NCBI RefSeq assembly: GCF_000718515.1
Contig: NZ_JNZS01000033.1
Span: 4,745-68,744, forward strand
From: Micromonospora parva
GTDB taxonomy: Bacteria > Actinomycetota > Actinomycetes > Mycobacteriales > Micromonosporaceae
DNA length: 64,000 nucleotides
Reading direction: 5' to 3'
Shown here: in pieces, positions 8,834 to 17,366 of the stretch
Layout: every line of letters begins with the position of its first letter
Position numbering within the stretch: position 1 is the first letter of the stretch
Notes under the pieces: generated by a model
Seen by the model: only the letters and a program-made list of their open reading frames with translations
Told to the model about the DNA's origin: nothing
Database searches by the model: none
Translations under genes and position numbers: made by a program

Positions 8834-10206
8834 TGGGCGCGACGGTTGGCCCGCAGTGCGCCCAGCAGCACGCTCGGCCGGGCCAGTGAGCTGGGGTGCT
8901 CGCGCATGGAGACGACGTCGTTGAACCGTCGCGCGGTCGGCACGTCGGTGACTGTCGCGGCGATGACCTGCCGGCTGGCCCAGCTGGAGAGCCGGTGGCC
9001 GCGCGGGTAGGGCCCGTCGACGTGGGGCAACGCCAGGTCCGCCGAGGTCGACAGTGACCAGGCGGCGTCGACCACGACCTTCTGGAGCGCGAGGTAGTGG
9101 CGCGCGGGCGCCCGCAGGTCCGGGTGGGACCGGAGGTACGTCGACAGGCACGCTGCGTGCAGGGCCGCCGCCGTCATGCCCTGCCCGTACACCGGGTTGA
9201 ACGACGCGACCGCGTCGCCGACGCTGACCAGGCCGGCCGGGAACCGCTTGAGCGCGTGGAAGTCCCGTCGCCGGCTGTCGGCGTGGTGGTAGGTCTGGAC
9301 GTCGCCGATCATCTCCTGGTCGGCGACCTCGCCGAACTCCGGTGGGAACTGCTCCCGCAGGCGGCGGACGAAGTCCTCCGCGGTGCGGCCCGGACGGTCG
9401 TCGCCGTAACCGGCCATCATGGCCATCCACCGGCCGTCCTCGATGGCGAAGAACGCCGCCCCGGCCACGTCCAGCCCCGTTCCCGGTGTGTTCAGGGCCA
9501 GCACGACGGTGGAGGCCGGGGTGGGCTCCGGACGACGGAACAGGGCGGTCGCGTAGTTGAGGTGCACTGTCATCCGCCGGGTGACCGGTCGCTCCCAGTC
9601 GGCCCGCTCCAGCCAGTCGGACAGTTTGCTGGACCGCCCCATGGCGTCCACCACGAGGTCGCCGCGCTCGACACCGGGCACCCTGGCGACCTCGCACCGG
9701 ACCCCGGTGACCGCGTCGTCGTCGAACGTGAGGCCGGTCGCACGGGCGGTGATCGTCTTGACGTTGGGCAGTCGGAGCACCTGCTGGCGGATCAGGCCCT
9801 CCAGCAGCGGCCGACTGCCCGCCAGGCTGTCGGCGTCGTCGGGGACGACGACCTTCAGCCGCCCGTCGAGGTAGTTGCGTCGGGCCGTGGGCGGCGCCTC
9901 GATCGCGCCGCGTGCCAGTGCCTCGTCGCGGAAACCGGGAAACAGCCGCTCCAGCTGGAAGAGGCCGCCGGGCAGCAGCGCGTGCAGCTGCGTCCCCTGG
10001 GGTACGCCGGGACGCGCGCCGGTCACCTGCGGGTCGTCCCGGTCGATGATGACGACGGTGTCGGCGTGGTCGGACAGCACCCGGGCGGCGAGCAGACCGG
10101 CGACGCTGCCGCCGACCACGACGGCCCTTCCCATCGTCGGTGCCGGCTGGTCAGGGGGTCGAGCCGCGTTCAGCTCAGCGAAGACCCGGGATGGGGAGAG
10201 GGACAT
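8830..10206 (-). CDS. FAD-dependent oxidoreductase/monooxygenase
   Basis: The ATG at 10206 has GGAGAG seven bases upstream, giving 458 residues. The Rossmann start is AVVVGGSVAGLLAARVL (about 28-44), with an acidic IIDRDD strand end. The second flavin motif is VSVGDAVASFNPVYGQGM. These match group A flavin monooxygenases and squalene-epoxidase or geranylgeranyl-reductase-like enzymes. The first motif is GGSVAG rather than GxGxxG, a variant common in this subgroup. No partner pathway gene is adjacent. It diverges from a secreted lipase across about 300 bases. The substrate is unknown; a role in tailoring a small hydrophobic metabolite is possible. Confidence 0.82.
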   Translation of the reverse strand: MSLSPSRVFAELNAARPPDQPAPTMGRAVVVGGSVAGLLAARVLSDHADTVVIIDRDDPQVTGARPGVPQGTQLHALLPGGLFQLERLFPGFRDEALARGAIEAPPTARRNYLDGRLKVVVPDDADSLAGSRPLLEGLIRQQVLRLPNVKTITARATGLTFDDDAVTGVRCEVARVPGVERGDLVVDAMGRSSKLSDWLERADWERPVTRRMTVHLNYATALFRRPEPTPASTVVLALNTPGTGLDVAGAAFFAIEDGRWMAMMAGYGDDRPGRTAEDFVRRLREQFPPEFGEVADQEMIGDVQTYHHADSRRRDFHALKRFPAGLVSVGDAVASFNPVYGQGMTAAALHAACLSTYLRSHPDLRAPARHYLALQKVVVDAAWSLSTSADLALPHVDGPYPRGHRLSSWASRQVIAATVTDVPTARRFNDVVSMREHPSSLARPSVLLGALRANRRAH

Positions 10207-10464
10207 CGTGCTCTCCAAGGGGGTAACGAGGTGTGTGCCCTCCCCGGTCACTGCCCGCGTCCGTGCGCGGGGCAGGCCGGTGGACGGTCGTTCGACGTGA
10301 TGCCCGCCGATCGTCGCACAACCAAACGAACGGCAACGACCTGTGTCTGCCAGCTGACGCCGTGTCGACCGACGCGTCAAGGGGCTCGGTGTACGGACGG
10401 GGCGTCCGACCCGGGTCGGCGGACCGTGCGGTGTGGACCATCGCGCCACACCCTGACACGATAC

Positions 10465-10481
10465 TTGCGCTAGCAGTGCAA
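10465..10481. promoter_or_regulatory. Palindromic operator-like element in the lipase promoter region
   Basis: Within the 302-base gap between the divergent FAD and lipase genes, TTGCGCTAGCAGTGCAA forms an imperfect dyad (TTGCxCT / AGxGCAA) about 28 bases before the lipase ATG. Its spacing to the gene fits a repressor site overlapping a promoter. No adjacent regulator is present. The rest of 10207-10508 shows nothing else I can name. Confidence 0.4.
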
Positions 10482-10508
10482 ATACTTCGTCCGTCAGGTG
10501 GAGGATCG

Positions 10509-11843
10509 ATGCACACATCTCGCCGGAGACTGCTCTCCGTGCTGGTCGGGGTCGGAGTGGCCCTCGCCGCCAGCCTGTCCGCCGTCGCCGTCCCCCGCGC
10601 CGCCGAAGCCGCCGCCGCACCGACGTACCGTCCGGTGATCTTCATCCACGGCAGCGCGGGGTCGGCGGCCCAGTTCGAGTCCCAGGCCAAACGGCTGGCC
10701 AGCAACGGCTACCCGATCGACATCATCGAAGCCCACGAGTACGACTCCCCGAACGTCGCGGCGGTCCTGCCCCAGCTGTACGCGGGACTCGACGCGCGGA
10801 TCTCCCGCCTGCTGGCGACCAGCGGCGCGGACCGGGTCGACCTGGTCGCGCACTCGCTGGGCACCTTCGTCACCCAGGGCTACCTCACCAGCTCGCCGGA
10901 GCGCGCCGCCCGCGTCGCGCACTACGTCAACCTGGACGGGCGCACCGCCGCCGCCCCGCCGGGTGGTGTGCCCACCCTGGCGATCTGGGGCGAGGGCGAC
11001 CCGGCCCGCGCCATCGTCGGCGCGACCAACGTGCACCTGTCGGACCAGTCGCACACCCAGACCGTGTCGTCGGCGGAGTCGTTCACCGAGGTCTTCCGAT
11101 TCCTGCGGGGCCGCGCGCCGCACACGACGCGGATCGTGCCCCAGCTCTTCGGCACCGCCCTGGTCTCCGGACGCGCCGTGCTCTTCCCGAGCAACGTCGG
11201 CGTCACCGGTGCCACGCTTGAGGTCTACCCGGTCAGCCCGCTGACCGGCGGCCGGCTGTCACACCGGCCCGCGCATCGGCTGTCGCTCGGTGGCGACGGC
11301 TCGTTCGGCCCGCTCCCGGTGCTCGCCACGGCCCGCTACGAGTTCGCCATCGTGCGCCCCGGCGCGGCGACGCACCACTTCTACTTCCAGCCGTTCCTGC
11401 GCTCGGACTCGTTCGTCCGCCTCGCGACCAGCGTGCCGGGCGAGGGCCTCAGCGCCCTGGTCGACACCAGCGACCGGCACACGGCGCTCACCATCCAACG
11501 GCAGAAGGAGTGGTGGGGCGACCAGGGCGACGCCGGTGACCGGCTCTGGATCAACGGCAGGGATGTCCTGAACGCGGCGAACACCCCGCGCGCCAAGCGG
11601 ACGATCGGCATCTTCGCCTTCGACGACGGCAGCGATGGCGTGACGGACCTGACGGCCCCGCTGCCGGAGTTCTTCAGCCAGACCTTCATCACCGGCATGG
11701 ACGTCTTCATCCCGGCGACGCCGGCACACCTCGGCCTGGTGCGGATCACCGTGGGTCAACGCGGTGGTGGCCATGAGGTGATCAACGTGCCGAACTGGAA
11801 GTCGAGCACCGACCGGGTGACGGTCACGGTGGACGACTTCTGA
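10509..11843 (+). CDS. Secreted alpha/beta-hydrolase (lipase) with C-terminal beta domain
   Basis: This 444-residue protein begins with a basic TSRRRLL segment and a hydrophobic stretch ending near AEA (about 34), so it is exported, possibly by TAT. The hydrolase core has an IFIHGSAG oxyanion loop and the nucleophile elbow AHSLG (Ser116). Alanine replaces the usual first glycine, as in Bacillus lipase A. An Asp (WGEGDPA) and a His (DQSHTQT) give plausible triad members by about residue 185. The following 250 residues are beta-rich and resemble the extra C-terminal domain of AFL-type lipases. A GGAGGATCG ribosome-binding site precedes the ATG. The likely substrate is an ester or lipid outside the cell. 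Confidence 0.8.
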   Translation: MHTSRRRLLSVLVGVGVALAASLSAVAVPRAAEAAAAPTYRPVIFIHGSAGSAAQFESQAKRLASNGYPIDIIEAHEYDSPNVAAVLPQLYAGLDARISRLLATSGADRVDLVAHSLGTFVTQGYLTSSPERAARVAHYVNLDGRTAAAPPGGVPTLAIWGEGDPARAIVGATNVHLSDQSHTQTVSSAESFTEVFRFLRGRAPHTTRIVPQLFGTALVSGRAVLFPSNVGVTGATLEVYPVSPLTGGRLSHRPAHRLSLGGDGSFGPLPVLATARYEFAIVRPGAATHHFYFQPFLRSDSFVRLATSVPGEGLSALVDTSDRHTALTIQRQKEWWGDQGDAGDRLWINGRDVLNAANTPRAKRTIGIFAFDDGSDGVTDLTAPLPEFFSQTFITGMDVFIPATPAHLGLVRITVGQRGGGHEVINVPNWKSSTDRVTVTVDDF

Positions 11844-11861
11844 CGGCGTCCCCCGGGGCGG

Positions 11862-11893
11862 CCCGGCCACCTCGAACCGCGAGGATGGCCGGG
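11862..11893. terminator. Hairpin between convergent lipase and MFS genes
   Basis: CCCGGCCA and TGGCCGGG form the outer stem, with CCTCG/CGAGG inside. The element lies in the 67-base gap between two convergent stop codons and can serve both genes. Confidence 0.65.
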
Positions 11894-11910
11894 ACCCGCC
11901 CGGGGGGTTG

Positions 11911-13131
11911 TCAGACGGTGGCCGGGACGCGCACCCGCTGTCGTCGTCCGACGGCGAAGCTGACCAGCCCCAGGACCAACCCGACGACCGCCAGGACGAC
12001 GCCCACCCGGGCCGGCGCGAGGTAACCGAGGCCGGCGGCGATGGCAACGCTGCCCAGGGCGGCGCCGAGGCTGTTCGCGATGTTCATTGCCGACTGGTTG
12101 AGCGCCGCGCCCATCAGCTGCGCTCCCGGTGCGACGGTGATCAGGCGCGCCTGGAGGACCGGACCGAGATAGAGGCTGGTCGCGCCGACCAGGAACGCGC
12201 CCACGAACAGACCGACGCGGGTCGACGCCACGAGGCTGAACACGGCGATGCTCACGATCATCGCCACGAAGCCGATGACCATGCTGCGCCGCAGGTCGCG
12301 GTCCGCCAACCAACCGCCCAGGGCATTGCCGACGGTCATCCCGAGACCCACCGCCACCAGGGCCCACGGCACCGTCGCGGCGGAGAGACCGGTGACGTCG
12401 GTGGTGACCGGCGCGATGTAGGTGTTCACCGCGAAGAAGCCGGCGAAACCGACAGCGCCGGTCGCGGCGACCAGCCAGACCTGCGAGGTCCGCAGCGCCC
12501 GCAGCTCGGCCGCCGGCGAGCCGTCGACCGCCGCGGCGACCTCCGGCACGACCGCCAGCACCGCCAGCAGGGTGAGCAGGAAGAAGCCGGCGATGACCAG
12601 GTACGCCACCCGCCAGCCGGCCGCCTGCCCGAGCCGCGTGATGAGGGGTACGCCGACCAGGTTGCTCACGGTCAGACCACCGAGCACCGTGGCGAACCCA
12701 CGCGCCTCGTTGCCGGGGCCCATCAGGGTCGCCGCGAGCAGACCGGCCGCACCGAAGTACGCGCCGTGCGGCAGCGCCGCCGCGAACCGTGCCACCAGCA
12801 CCAGGTCGAAGGTGGGGGCGAGCGCGGAGGCGACGGTGCCGACGGCGAACAGCACGAGCAGCCCGAGGACGAGCTTCTTGCGGGGCAGGCGCGCGCTCAA
12901 CGCGGCGATCAGCGGCGCGCCGACGACCACACCGAGCGCGTACGCGGTGATCATCCATCCGGCGCGGGCGACCGCGTCCGACGACGACTGCGCGTACTCG
13001 TGCGGAAGCAGACCGCGGGCGATGTCGGGCAGCAGCCCCATCGCCACGAACTCGGTCAGGCCGACCGCGACGCCACCCAGTGCCAGCGCGGCCAGTGCCG
13101 CCAACCGCCGACCTCTGCTCAACTCGATCAC
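11911..13131 (-). CDS. MFS transporter, sugar-efflux (AraJ-like) group
   Basis: This 406-residue protein has about twelve hydrophobic helices, without large loops. Its N-terminal helix reads GVAVGLTEFVAMGLLPDIARG, the TEF.MGLLP signature of the drug/sugar efflux AraJ/YdhP group. A second signature, GNALGGWLADR, opens the C-terminal half. It is divergent from a ROK regulator with a shared 41-base promoter region, so the ROK protein probably controls it. The exported substrate may be a sugar or a drug; sequence alone does not decide. Confidence 0.85.
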   Translation of the reverse strand: MIELSRGRRLAALAALALGGVAVGLTEFVAMGLLPDIARGLLPHEYAQSSSDAVARAGWMITAYALGVVVGAPLIAALSARLPRKKLVLGLLVLFAVGTVASALAPTFDLVLVARFAAALPHGAYFGAAGLLAATLMGPGNEARGFATVLGGLTVSNLVGVPLITRLGQAAGWRVAYLVIAGFFLLTLLAVLAVVPEVAAAVDGSPAAELRALRTSQVWLVAATGAVGFAGFFAVNTYIAPVTTDVTGLSAATVPWALVAVGLGMTVGNALGGWLADRDLRRSMVIGFVAMIVSIAVFSLVASTRVGLFVGAFLVGATSLYLGPVLQARLITVAPGAQLMGAALNQSAMNIANSLGAALGSVAIAAGLGYLAPARVGVVLAVVGLVLGLVSFAVGRRQRVRVPATV

Positions 13132-13140
13132 CGAAAAAAT

Positions 13141-13160
13141 TTAGCAACAGCGTTGCGTAA
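13141..13160. promoter_or_regulatory. Probable ROK operator between MFS and ROK genes
   Basis: The sequence TTAGCAACAGCGTTGCGTAA contains GCAAC-AGC-GTTGC, a dyad of the type bound by ROK/NagC-like repressors. It lies in the only intergenic space shared by the divergent transporter and regulator genes, beside the AT-rich GAAAAAATTTAG stretch, so it could control both. Confidence 0.65.
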
Positions 13161-13172
13161 TAGGGTGGTGAG

Positions 13173-14267
13173 ATGACTCGCGTCACTGCCGACGTCACCT
13201 TCCTGCGCGGCTACAACCAGGCACTGGTCATGGCGGTGGGGCGTACCGCCGGCACCTTCGAGCGCGCCACGGTGGTCGAGGCCACCGGCCTGACGCCACA
13301 GGCGGTCTCCAAGGTCATCGCCCGGTTGACCGCCGACGGCCTGATCCGCCCCGCCGGTGTCCGACGTCCGGGCATCGGCAAGCCCGCCGTCGTCTACGAA
13401 CTCGTCCCGGACAGCCGGTACGCCATCGGCGCGCACGTGGCCCGGCGCACACTGCGGCTCGTCCTGGTCGACCTGGCCGGCACCGTGCACCACTCGGCGG
13501 TCAGCCCACTGCCCCGCGACTTCACCCCGGAGCAGCTCCTCGACGCCCTGGCCACCGGCGTCGACACGATGGCCGGCGTCGGCGACCTGCGGGGCCGGCT
13601 CACCGGGCTGGGCATCGGCATGATCGGCCCACTCGACCACGCCAACGGCCTGGTCCGCGACGCCCACGGCCTACGGCACTGGCACGACGTACCGCTGCGC
13701 GAGATCGCCGAGAAGCACCTGGGTCTCCCCGTGCACCTGGACAAGGACGTCACCGCCGGGATCACGGCGGAGGCCTGGCGGCACGGCGCGACGTTCGGCG
13801 ACGCGGCCCTCATCATGGTCGAGTCCGGCATCGGCGCGGGCTTCTGGCTGGGCGGCGCGACCCACCGGGGGGCGCACACCAACGCGGGCGAATTCGGCCA
13901 CACCGTCGTCGACCTGACCGGGCCCCGCTGCGTCTGCGGCCGGCACGGGTGCCTGGAGATCGTGCACCAGCACGCCGCCGAGGCCGGGGACGTCGCACAC
14001 GCCGCCCGGGTGCTGGCCGTGGGCGTGGTCAACCTGCTCCAGACCCTCGACCTCGCGCACGTGGTGCTGGCGGGCGCGGACCTCCTCCGGCACCCGCAGA
14101 CCTACCTCTCGGCGGTCACCGGAGCCGTGCAGGCCGACGCACGGCGTGCGGCCTGGCTCAGCACGAGGGTGACAGTGTCCAGCCTGGGCGCGGACGTGAT
14201 CGCCGCGGGCGCCGCGATACAGGTCCTCGACCAGCACTACGGCATCCCGGCGCTGGCAGCGAGCTGA
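13173..14267 (+). CDS. ROK-family transcriptional regulator
   Basis: This 364-residue protein has an N-terminal winged helix-turn-helix (about 20-75: VVEATGLTPQAVSKVIARL) followed by a sugar-kinase-like ROK domain. The ROK zinc motif CVCGRHGCLE is intact, and ESGIGAGFWLGG occupies the sugar/phosphate site. Regulators of this kind repress sugar uptake or efflux genes and respond to a sugar or its phosphate. Divergent placement next to an MFS gene, with a dyad between them, suggests it controls that transporter and itself. The ligand is unknown. Confidence 0.88.
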   Translation: MTRVTADVTFLRGYNQALVMAVGRTAGTFERATVVEATGLTPQAVSKVIARLTADGLIRPAGVRRPGIGKPAVVYELVPDSRYAIGAHVARRTLRLVLVDLAGTVHHSAVSPLPRDFTPEQLLDALATGVDTMAGVGDLRGRLTGLGIGMIGPLDHANGLVRDAHGLRHWHDVPLREIAEKHLGLPVHLDKDVTAGITAEAWRHGATFGDAALIMVESGIGAGFWLGGATHRGAHTNAGEFGHTVVDLTGPRCVCGRHGCLEIVHQHAAEAGDVAHAARVLAVGVVNLLQTLDLAHVVLAGADLLRHPQTYLSAVTGAVQADARRAAWLSTRVTVSSLGADVIAAGAAIQVLDQHYGIPALAAS

Positions 14268-14286
14268 CCGCCGACCACCGGCGCCG

Positions 14287-14670
14287 CTACGAGTCCGGCG
14301 TACCGGTGTCCGTGTAGGCGCAACCGCTGGCCGGGCCCTCGCTGAGCGCGATGACCCTGTCGAGCCGCTCGCGCGCCTGCTGGAGTTGGGTGATCTGCCG
14401 CTCGATGCGGTCGCGTTCGGCGCGGAGCATGGCCCGCGACTGCGGTGTGTTGACCTTCGCGTCGACGCACGGCAGCAGGTCCAGGATGGTCCGGCTGGAC
14501 AGGCCGGCGGCGTACAGCATCTGGATCAGGCGTACCCGGTCGATGGCCTCGTCGAGGTAGTGGCGCTGGCCGCCACCGCTCCGGGCGGCGGTCAGCAGGC
14601 CCTGCTCCTCGTAGTAGCGCAGGGCTCGTACCGACACCCCGGTCTTCGTGGCGAGTTCCCCGATCCGCAT
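14287..14670 (-). CDS. MerR-family transcriptional regulator
   Basis: The ATG at 14670 follows GGGGAGGGG; an upstream in-frame ATG at 14706 lacks such a site. The 127-residue product starts with the MerR DNA-binding domain (MRIGELATKTGVSVRALRYY), then GQRHYLDEAIDRV and a dimerisation coiled coil (about 85-115). The only cysteines are C68 (LLPCVD) and one near the C-terminus (SGCAYT), so metal sensing is possible but not shown. It is convergent with the ROK gene, 19 bases apart. A dyad lies upstream and suggests autoregulation. Its effector and targets are unknown. Confidence 0.85.
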   Translation of the reverse strand: MRIGELATKTGVSVRALRYYEEQGLLTAARSGGGQRHYLDEAIDRVRLIQMLYAAGLSSRTILDLLPCVDAKVNTPQSRAMLRAERDRIERQITQLQQARERLDRVIALSEGPASGCAYTDTGTPDS

Positions 14671-14713
14671 GGACCCCTCCCCCGGCTGGTGACGCCAGTC
14701 ACCCAACCTCGCC

Positions 14714-14731
14714 CCTCACATGAACGTCAGG
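14714..14731. promoter_or_regulatory. MerR-type operator upstream of the MerR gene
   Basis: CCTCACATGAACGTCAGG is an imperfect dyad (CCTxAC / GTxAGG) 44 bases upstream of the MerR start. Its form resembles the CCTCAAG...CTTGAGG sites of SoxR/MerR proteins. It probably autoregulates the gene. Confidence 0.5.
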
Positions 14732-14809
14732 TTTCACCGTAGCTCGTATGGTGCTCGTCCCCAACCCGGCCGGGAGCCCGTCAGGCAGGCGCCGCGACGG
14801 CGCGGTGCC

Positions 14810-15099
14810 TCACTGGCAGACCCGCCACTCGCCGTCCTCCTTGACCAGCGTCATCACCTGGCTGAACTGCGCGCCGGTGACCTCCTGGACCGCCTCGACG
14901 TGGGCGGTCGCGGTGACCCGACCGTTGTAGTTGCTGATGTTCACCCCGGTGATCTCGTAACTGCGGACCTTCAACTGCGCGCCCTGGACCCGGGCGAAGT
15001 AACGCAGCACAACGCCAGCAGGGCGCCGACGACGATCAGGACGGTTCGAAGCGTCCGGTTGGGCCTCGGGCCGAGCACCATCATCGGCTCGTACGTCAT
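14810..15099 (-). pseudogene. Broken small membrane protein (DUF4878-like): internal deletion plus frameshift
   Basis: From ATG 15099 the frame encodes MTYEPMMVLG, a short Pro/Arg stretch and a transmembrane segment (TVLIVVGALLALCC), and stops at 14971. A second frame (15010-14810) encodes YFARVQGAQLKVRSYEITG, then GEWRVCQ, the typical C-terminal half of DUF4878-like proteins. The two parts abut in different frames and the roughly 50-residue middle expected between them is absent. This looks like a deletion that also shifted the frame. A sequencing error alone would not restore the missing middle. The parts themselves are clear; pseudogene status is inferred. Confidence 0.55.
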
Positions 15100-15156
15100 G
15101 GCCCGGAGGGTAGAGCCGCCGGACAAGCGGTGCGTCCGCCGACGGACGCCGGTGGT

Positions 15157-16416
15157 TCAGCCGCCGGCGGCGGACGGCCCCGGCGTCGGTGCACCGTCCG
15201 CTACCGCGCGGGCCGGCGGCGTCGCCGCCCGAAGATCCGTGGGTACGGGTAGTGCGCTGCCCTTGATGAACTGGGCCCAGCTGGTGTTCCAGGCCGTCCA
15301 GCCGTTGCCCGGCTGGAGCCGGACCTCGGTGCCGGTGACGGTGACCAGGTCACCGACCTGGGTGACGCCCATCAGCCAGTCGGCGTTGGCCGGCGAGATG
15401 TTCGTGCAACCGTGCGAGACGTTTCGGTGTCCCTGATCCGACACCGACCAGGGCGCCCCGTGGATGAACTCGCCGCCCCAGGTGAGCCGTTGGGCGTCAG
15501 CGACGTCCACCACGTAGCCGCCGTTCGGCTCGCCGCGCGTGTCGAACGTGGTCTGCTGGTGCTTCTCCATGATCACCATCTTGCCGCTGGACGTGGGGGT
15601 GCCCCGCTTGCCCAGGCTGACCGGGATCGTGCGGATCAGCTTGCCGTCGCGCAGCACGCGCATCTGCTTGGTGGCGTTGTCGATGTCGAGCGCCACCTGC
15701 CGTCCGATCCGGGACGTCGCGGTGCGGTCGGCGTCACCGATGTGACTCCCGCCGATCGGTAGACCCGCCAGGCCGGCCCGGACACTGATGGTCGTGCCCG
15801 GCCGCCAGAGGTCGCGAGCCCGGTAGTAGACCTGACTGCCGTCGTCCACCCAGGACCACACCCCCGGCTGGGGTGGGTTCGTGGTGACGAACAACCGACG
15901 CTGCACGTCGGCGCGGGCCTCGCGGGCGATGGGTGGCTCGAAGCCGATGGTCACTGGCATGGCAGTGCCGTAGGTCCGCTTGTCGGCGATGGACAACGTG
16001 CTGGTCACCTGCGGCTTCGTCGACGCCGCCGCAGTGGTGAAGGTGGTGGTGCGGGTGGTGGTCCGCCCGGAGTCGGCGGTGGCGGTCACCATCGCGGTGT
16101 AGGTGTGCCGCGGCCGCAGCGCAGCGGTCGGCACCCAGGCCGAGCGGTCCTCCCGTGGCTCCGCGCTGACCAGCGTGCCGGTGTCGTCGACAAGGCGTAC
16201 GGCGGTGATCTTCCCGCCCGTGACGAGCGGCACCACCTCGGCGCTGAGCGGCACGTCCCGGGACAGGTCGGCGGGCGCGACGGTCAACTCCGGCGCCGGG
16301 GCCACGCGCTCGGCGGGGCGGGCGGCAGGCTTCCGCTCGGCGGTGCACCCGCCGAGGACCAGAGGTGTCGCCGCGACGGTCACCGCCACCAGCGCCATGC
16401 GCCTTCGTATCCCCAT
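15157..16416 (-). CDS. L,D-transpeptidase lipoprotein with Ig-like domains (LdtMt2-like)
   Basis: The ATG at 16416 has GGGGGAC upstream, giving 419 residues. A signal peptide ends in lipobox LGGC (Cys24), so the enzyme is lipid-anchored outside the membrane. Two Ig-like domains (about 45-140 and 145-250) precede the YkuD catalytic domain. This has HGAPWSV and the active-site motif SHGCTN with nucleophile near Cys337. The C-terminal WTAWNTSWAQF segment is typical of actinobacterial LdtMt2-like enzymes. It forms 3-3 peptidoglycan cross-links. It diverges from a small lipoprotein gene across 185 bases. Confidence 0.92.
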   Translation of the reverse strand: MGIRRRMALVAVTVAATPLVLGGCTAERKPAARPAERVAPAPELTVAPADLSRDVPLSAEVVPLVTGGKITAVRLVDDTGTLVSAEPREDRSAWVPTAALRPRHTYTAMVTATADSGRTTTRTTTFTTAAASTKPQVTSTLSIADKRTYGTAMPVTIGFEPPIAREARADVQRRLFVTTNPPQPGVWSWVDDGSQVYYRARDLWRPGTTISVRAGLAGLPIGGSHIGDADRTATSRIGRQVALDIDNATKQMRVLRDGKLIRTIPVSLGKRGTPTSSGKMVIMEKHQQTTFDTRGEPNGGYVVDVADAQRLTWGGEFIHGAPWSVSDQGHRNVSHGCTNISPANADWLMGVTQVGDLVTVTGTEVRLQPGNGWTAWNTSWAQFIKGSALPVPTDLRAATPPARAVADGAPTPGPSAAGG

Positions 16417-16601
16417 CCACCGTCCCCCGGCCTTCGTGTTCTCCGTGGCGGCAATTCTCTCCGCGCCGACGACGCGGTGCGCTGTTTCTCGGGAATCACG
16501 CAACGAAGGTGGGACCGTCCGGCGGAGACGGCCGCCGGTGCGCCGCCCTTTCGTGACCCGCGGGACAACGAAGCGTGATGGTGCCATGGAATGCTGCCGA
16601 C

Positions 16602-17138
16602 ATGCGGAGAAGACGACGTCCATGGATTCTGCTACCGCTCCCCCTCCTCCTGCTGACCGCCTGCACCCCGGCGGATGAGCCGCTGGTCGCTCTCGCCGTC
16701 CAGGATGGCCGACCGGTCGGCGTGCTGGTCACCTGCGACGACGATTTCGCTCAGCTCGGCGTGTTCGAGAACGACCACCCCAACGATGCGTCCGCTCGCC
16801 CCCTGGTCAGGTGGAGAGTCAACGGTCCGCCCGCGACCGAGGTCGTGGAGGTCGCTCTGCTGGGCCAACCGCCACAGGGCTGGAAGGTCGCTGACCCTGT
16901 CGACCTCCCGGCGGCGGAGGCAGGCATGGACGTGGACGTCGAGCCACTCACCGAACTTCGACCCGAGGTCACCTACAGCGTCAGCGGGTCGAGTCGCCGT
17001 GACGCCATCTCGGTGGACTTCACCCTCGCGGACCTGCCGCGCATCGGGCCGGACCAGGTGCTCGCGCCGCACGGACGTGACTCGACGAAGGTCGTCTCCC
17101 GGGACGCGTTCCTGCGCAAGGCGCGCGACAGCTGCTGA
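16602..17138 (+). CDS. Small lipoprotein of unknown function
   Basis: Starting at ATG 16602 the product is 178 residues with a basic N-terminus and the lipobox LTAC (Cys21). In-frame GTG 16575 and ATG 16578 would add nine and eight residues; neither site has a strong ribosome-binding sequence, so the start is uncertain. The mature part is acidic and beta-rich (VALAVQDGRPVGVLVTCDDD, then SVDFTLADLP) with no domain I recognise. It ends before a short GC hairpin. Surface anchoring is the only supported statement about its role. Confidence 0.7.
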   Translation: MRRRRRPWILLPLPLLLLTACTPADEPLVALAVQDGRPVGVLVTCDDDFAQLGVFENDHPNDASARPLVRWRVNGPPATEVVEVALLGQPPQGWKVADPVDLPAAEAGMDVDVEPLTELRPEVTYSVSGSSRRDAISVDFTLADLPRIGPDQVLAPHGRDSTKVVSRDAFLRKARDSC

Positions 17139-17161
17139 CCGGGCCCCGCCGACCGGCCCGG
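17139..17161 (+). terminator. GC hairpin after the small lipoprotein gene
   Basis: CCGGGCC and GGCCCGG pair across a nine-base loop directly behind the TGA of the 16602 gene. Confidence 0.55.
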
Positions 17162-17189
17162 AAGGTGGAGTGCCGCCGCAGCCGCCGAT

Positions 17190-17345
17190 TACAGTTTTTC
17201 GAAGAGAGACAGAGAATTGAGATGGAGTCGACATCGAAACGACTCCACAAAGCCGAACAGGCGATCGCTGAGCGCTATTTAAGCGAGAATTAATCGTTTC
17301 AGTAGGAAACGAGCAGGGGGTCGACTCGTATTCTTCGGGCTCGGA
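17190..17345 (+). other. AT-rich intergenic segment with hairpin and 23-codon ORF
   Basis: This stretch is far more AT-rich than its surroundings. It contains the inverted repeat GGAGTCG/CGACTCC (17224-17230 and 17240-17246). It also contains a possible 23-codon ORF, 17222-17293 (MESTSKRLHKAEQ and onward), preceded by GAGACAGAGAATTGAG. It lies in the leader of the DUF1996 lipoprotein gene and may hold its promoter and a post-transcriptional element. Coding potential is unproven. Confidence 0.35.
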
Positions 17346-17366
17346 AGAAAGGTGCGCCCCCCATTG

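Noticed and set aside
8830..10620. Longer FAD oxidoreductase starting near 10620
   Set aside because: The extra 138 codons cover the promoter and signal peptide of the divergent lipase and show no homology; ATG 10206 has a clear ribosome-binding site.
11908..13176. 422-codon plus-strand frame opposite the MFS gene
   Set aside because: The minus-strand frame gives a normal twelve-helix transporter, while the plus frame is a hydrophilic low-complexity product.
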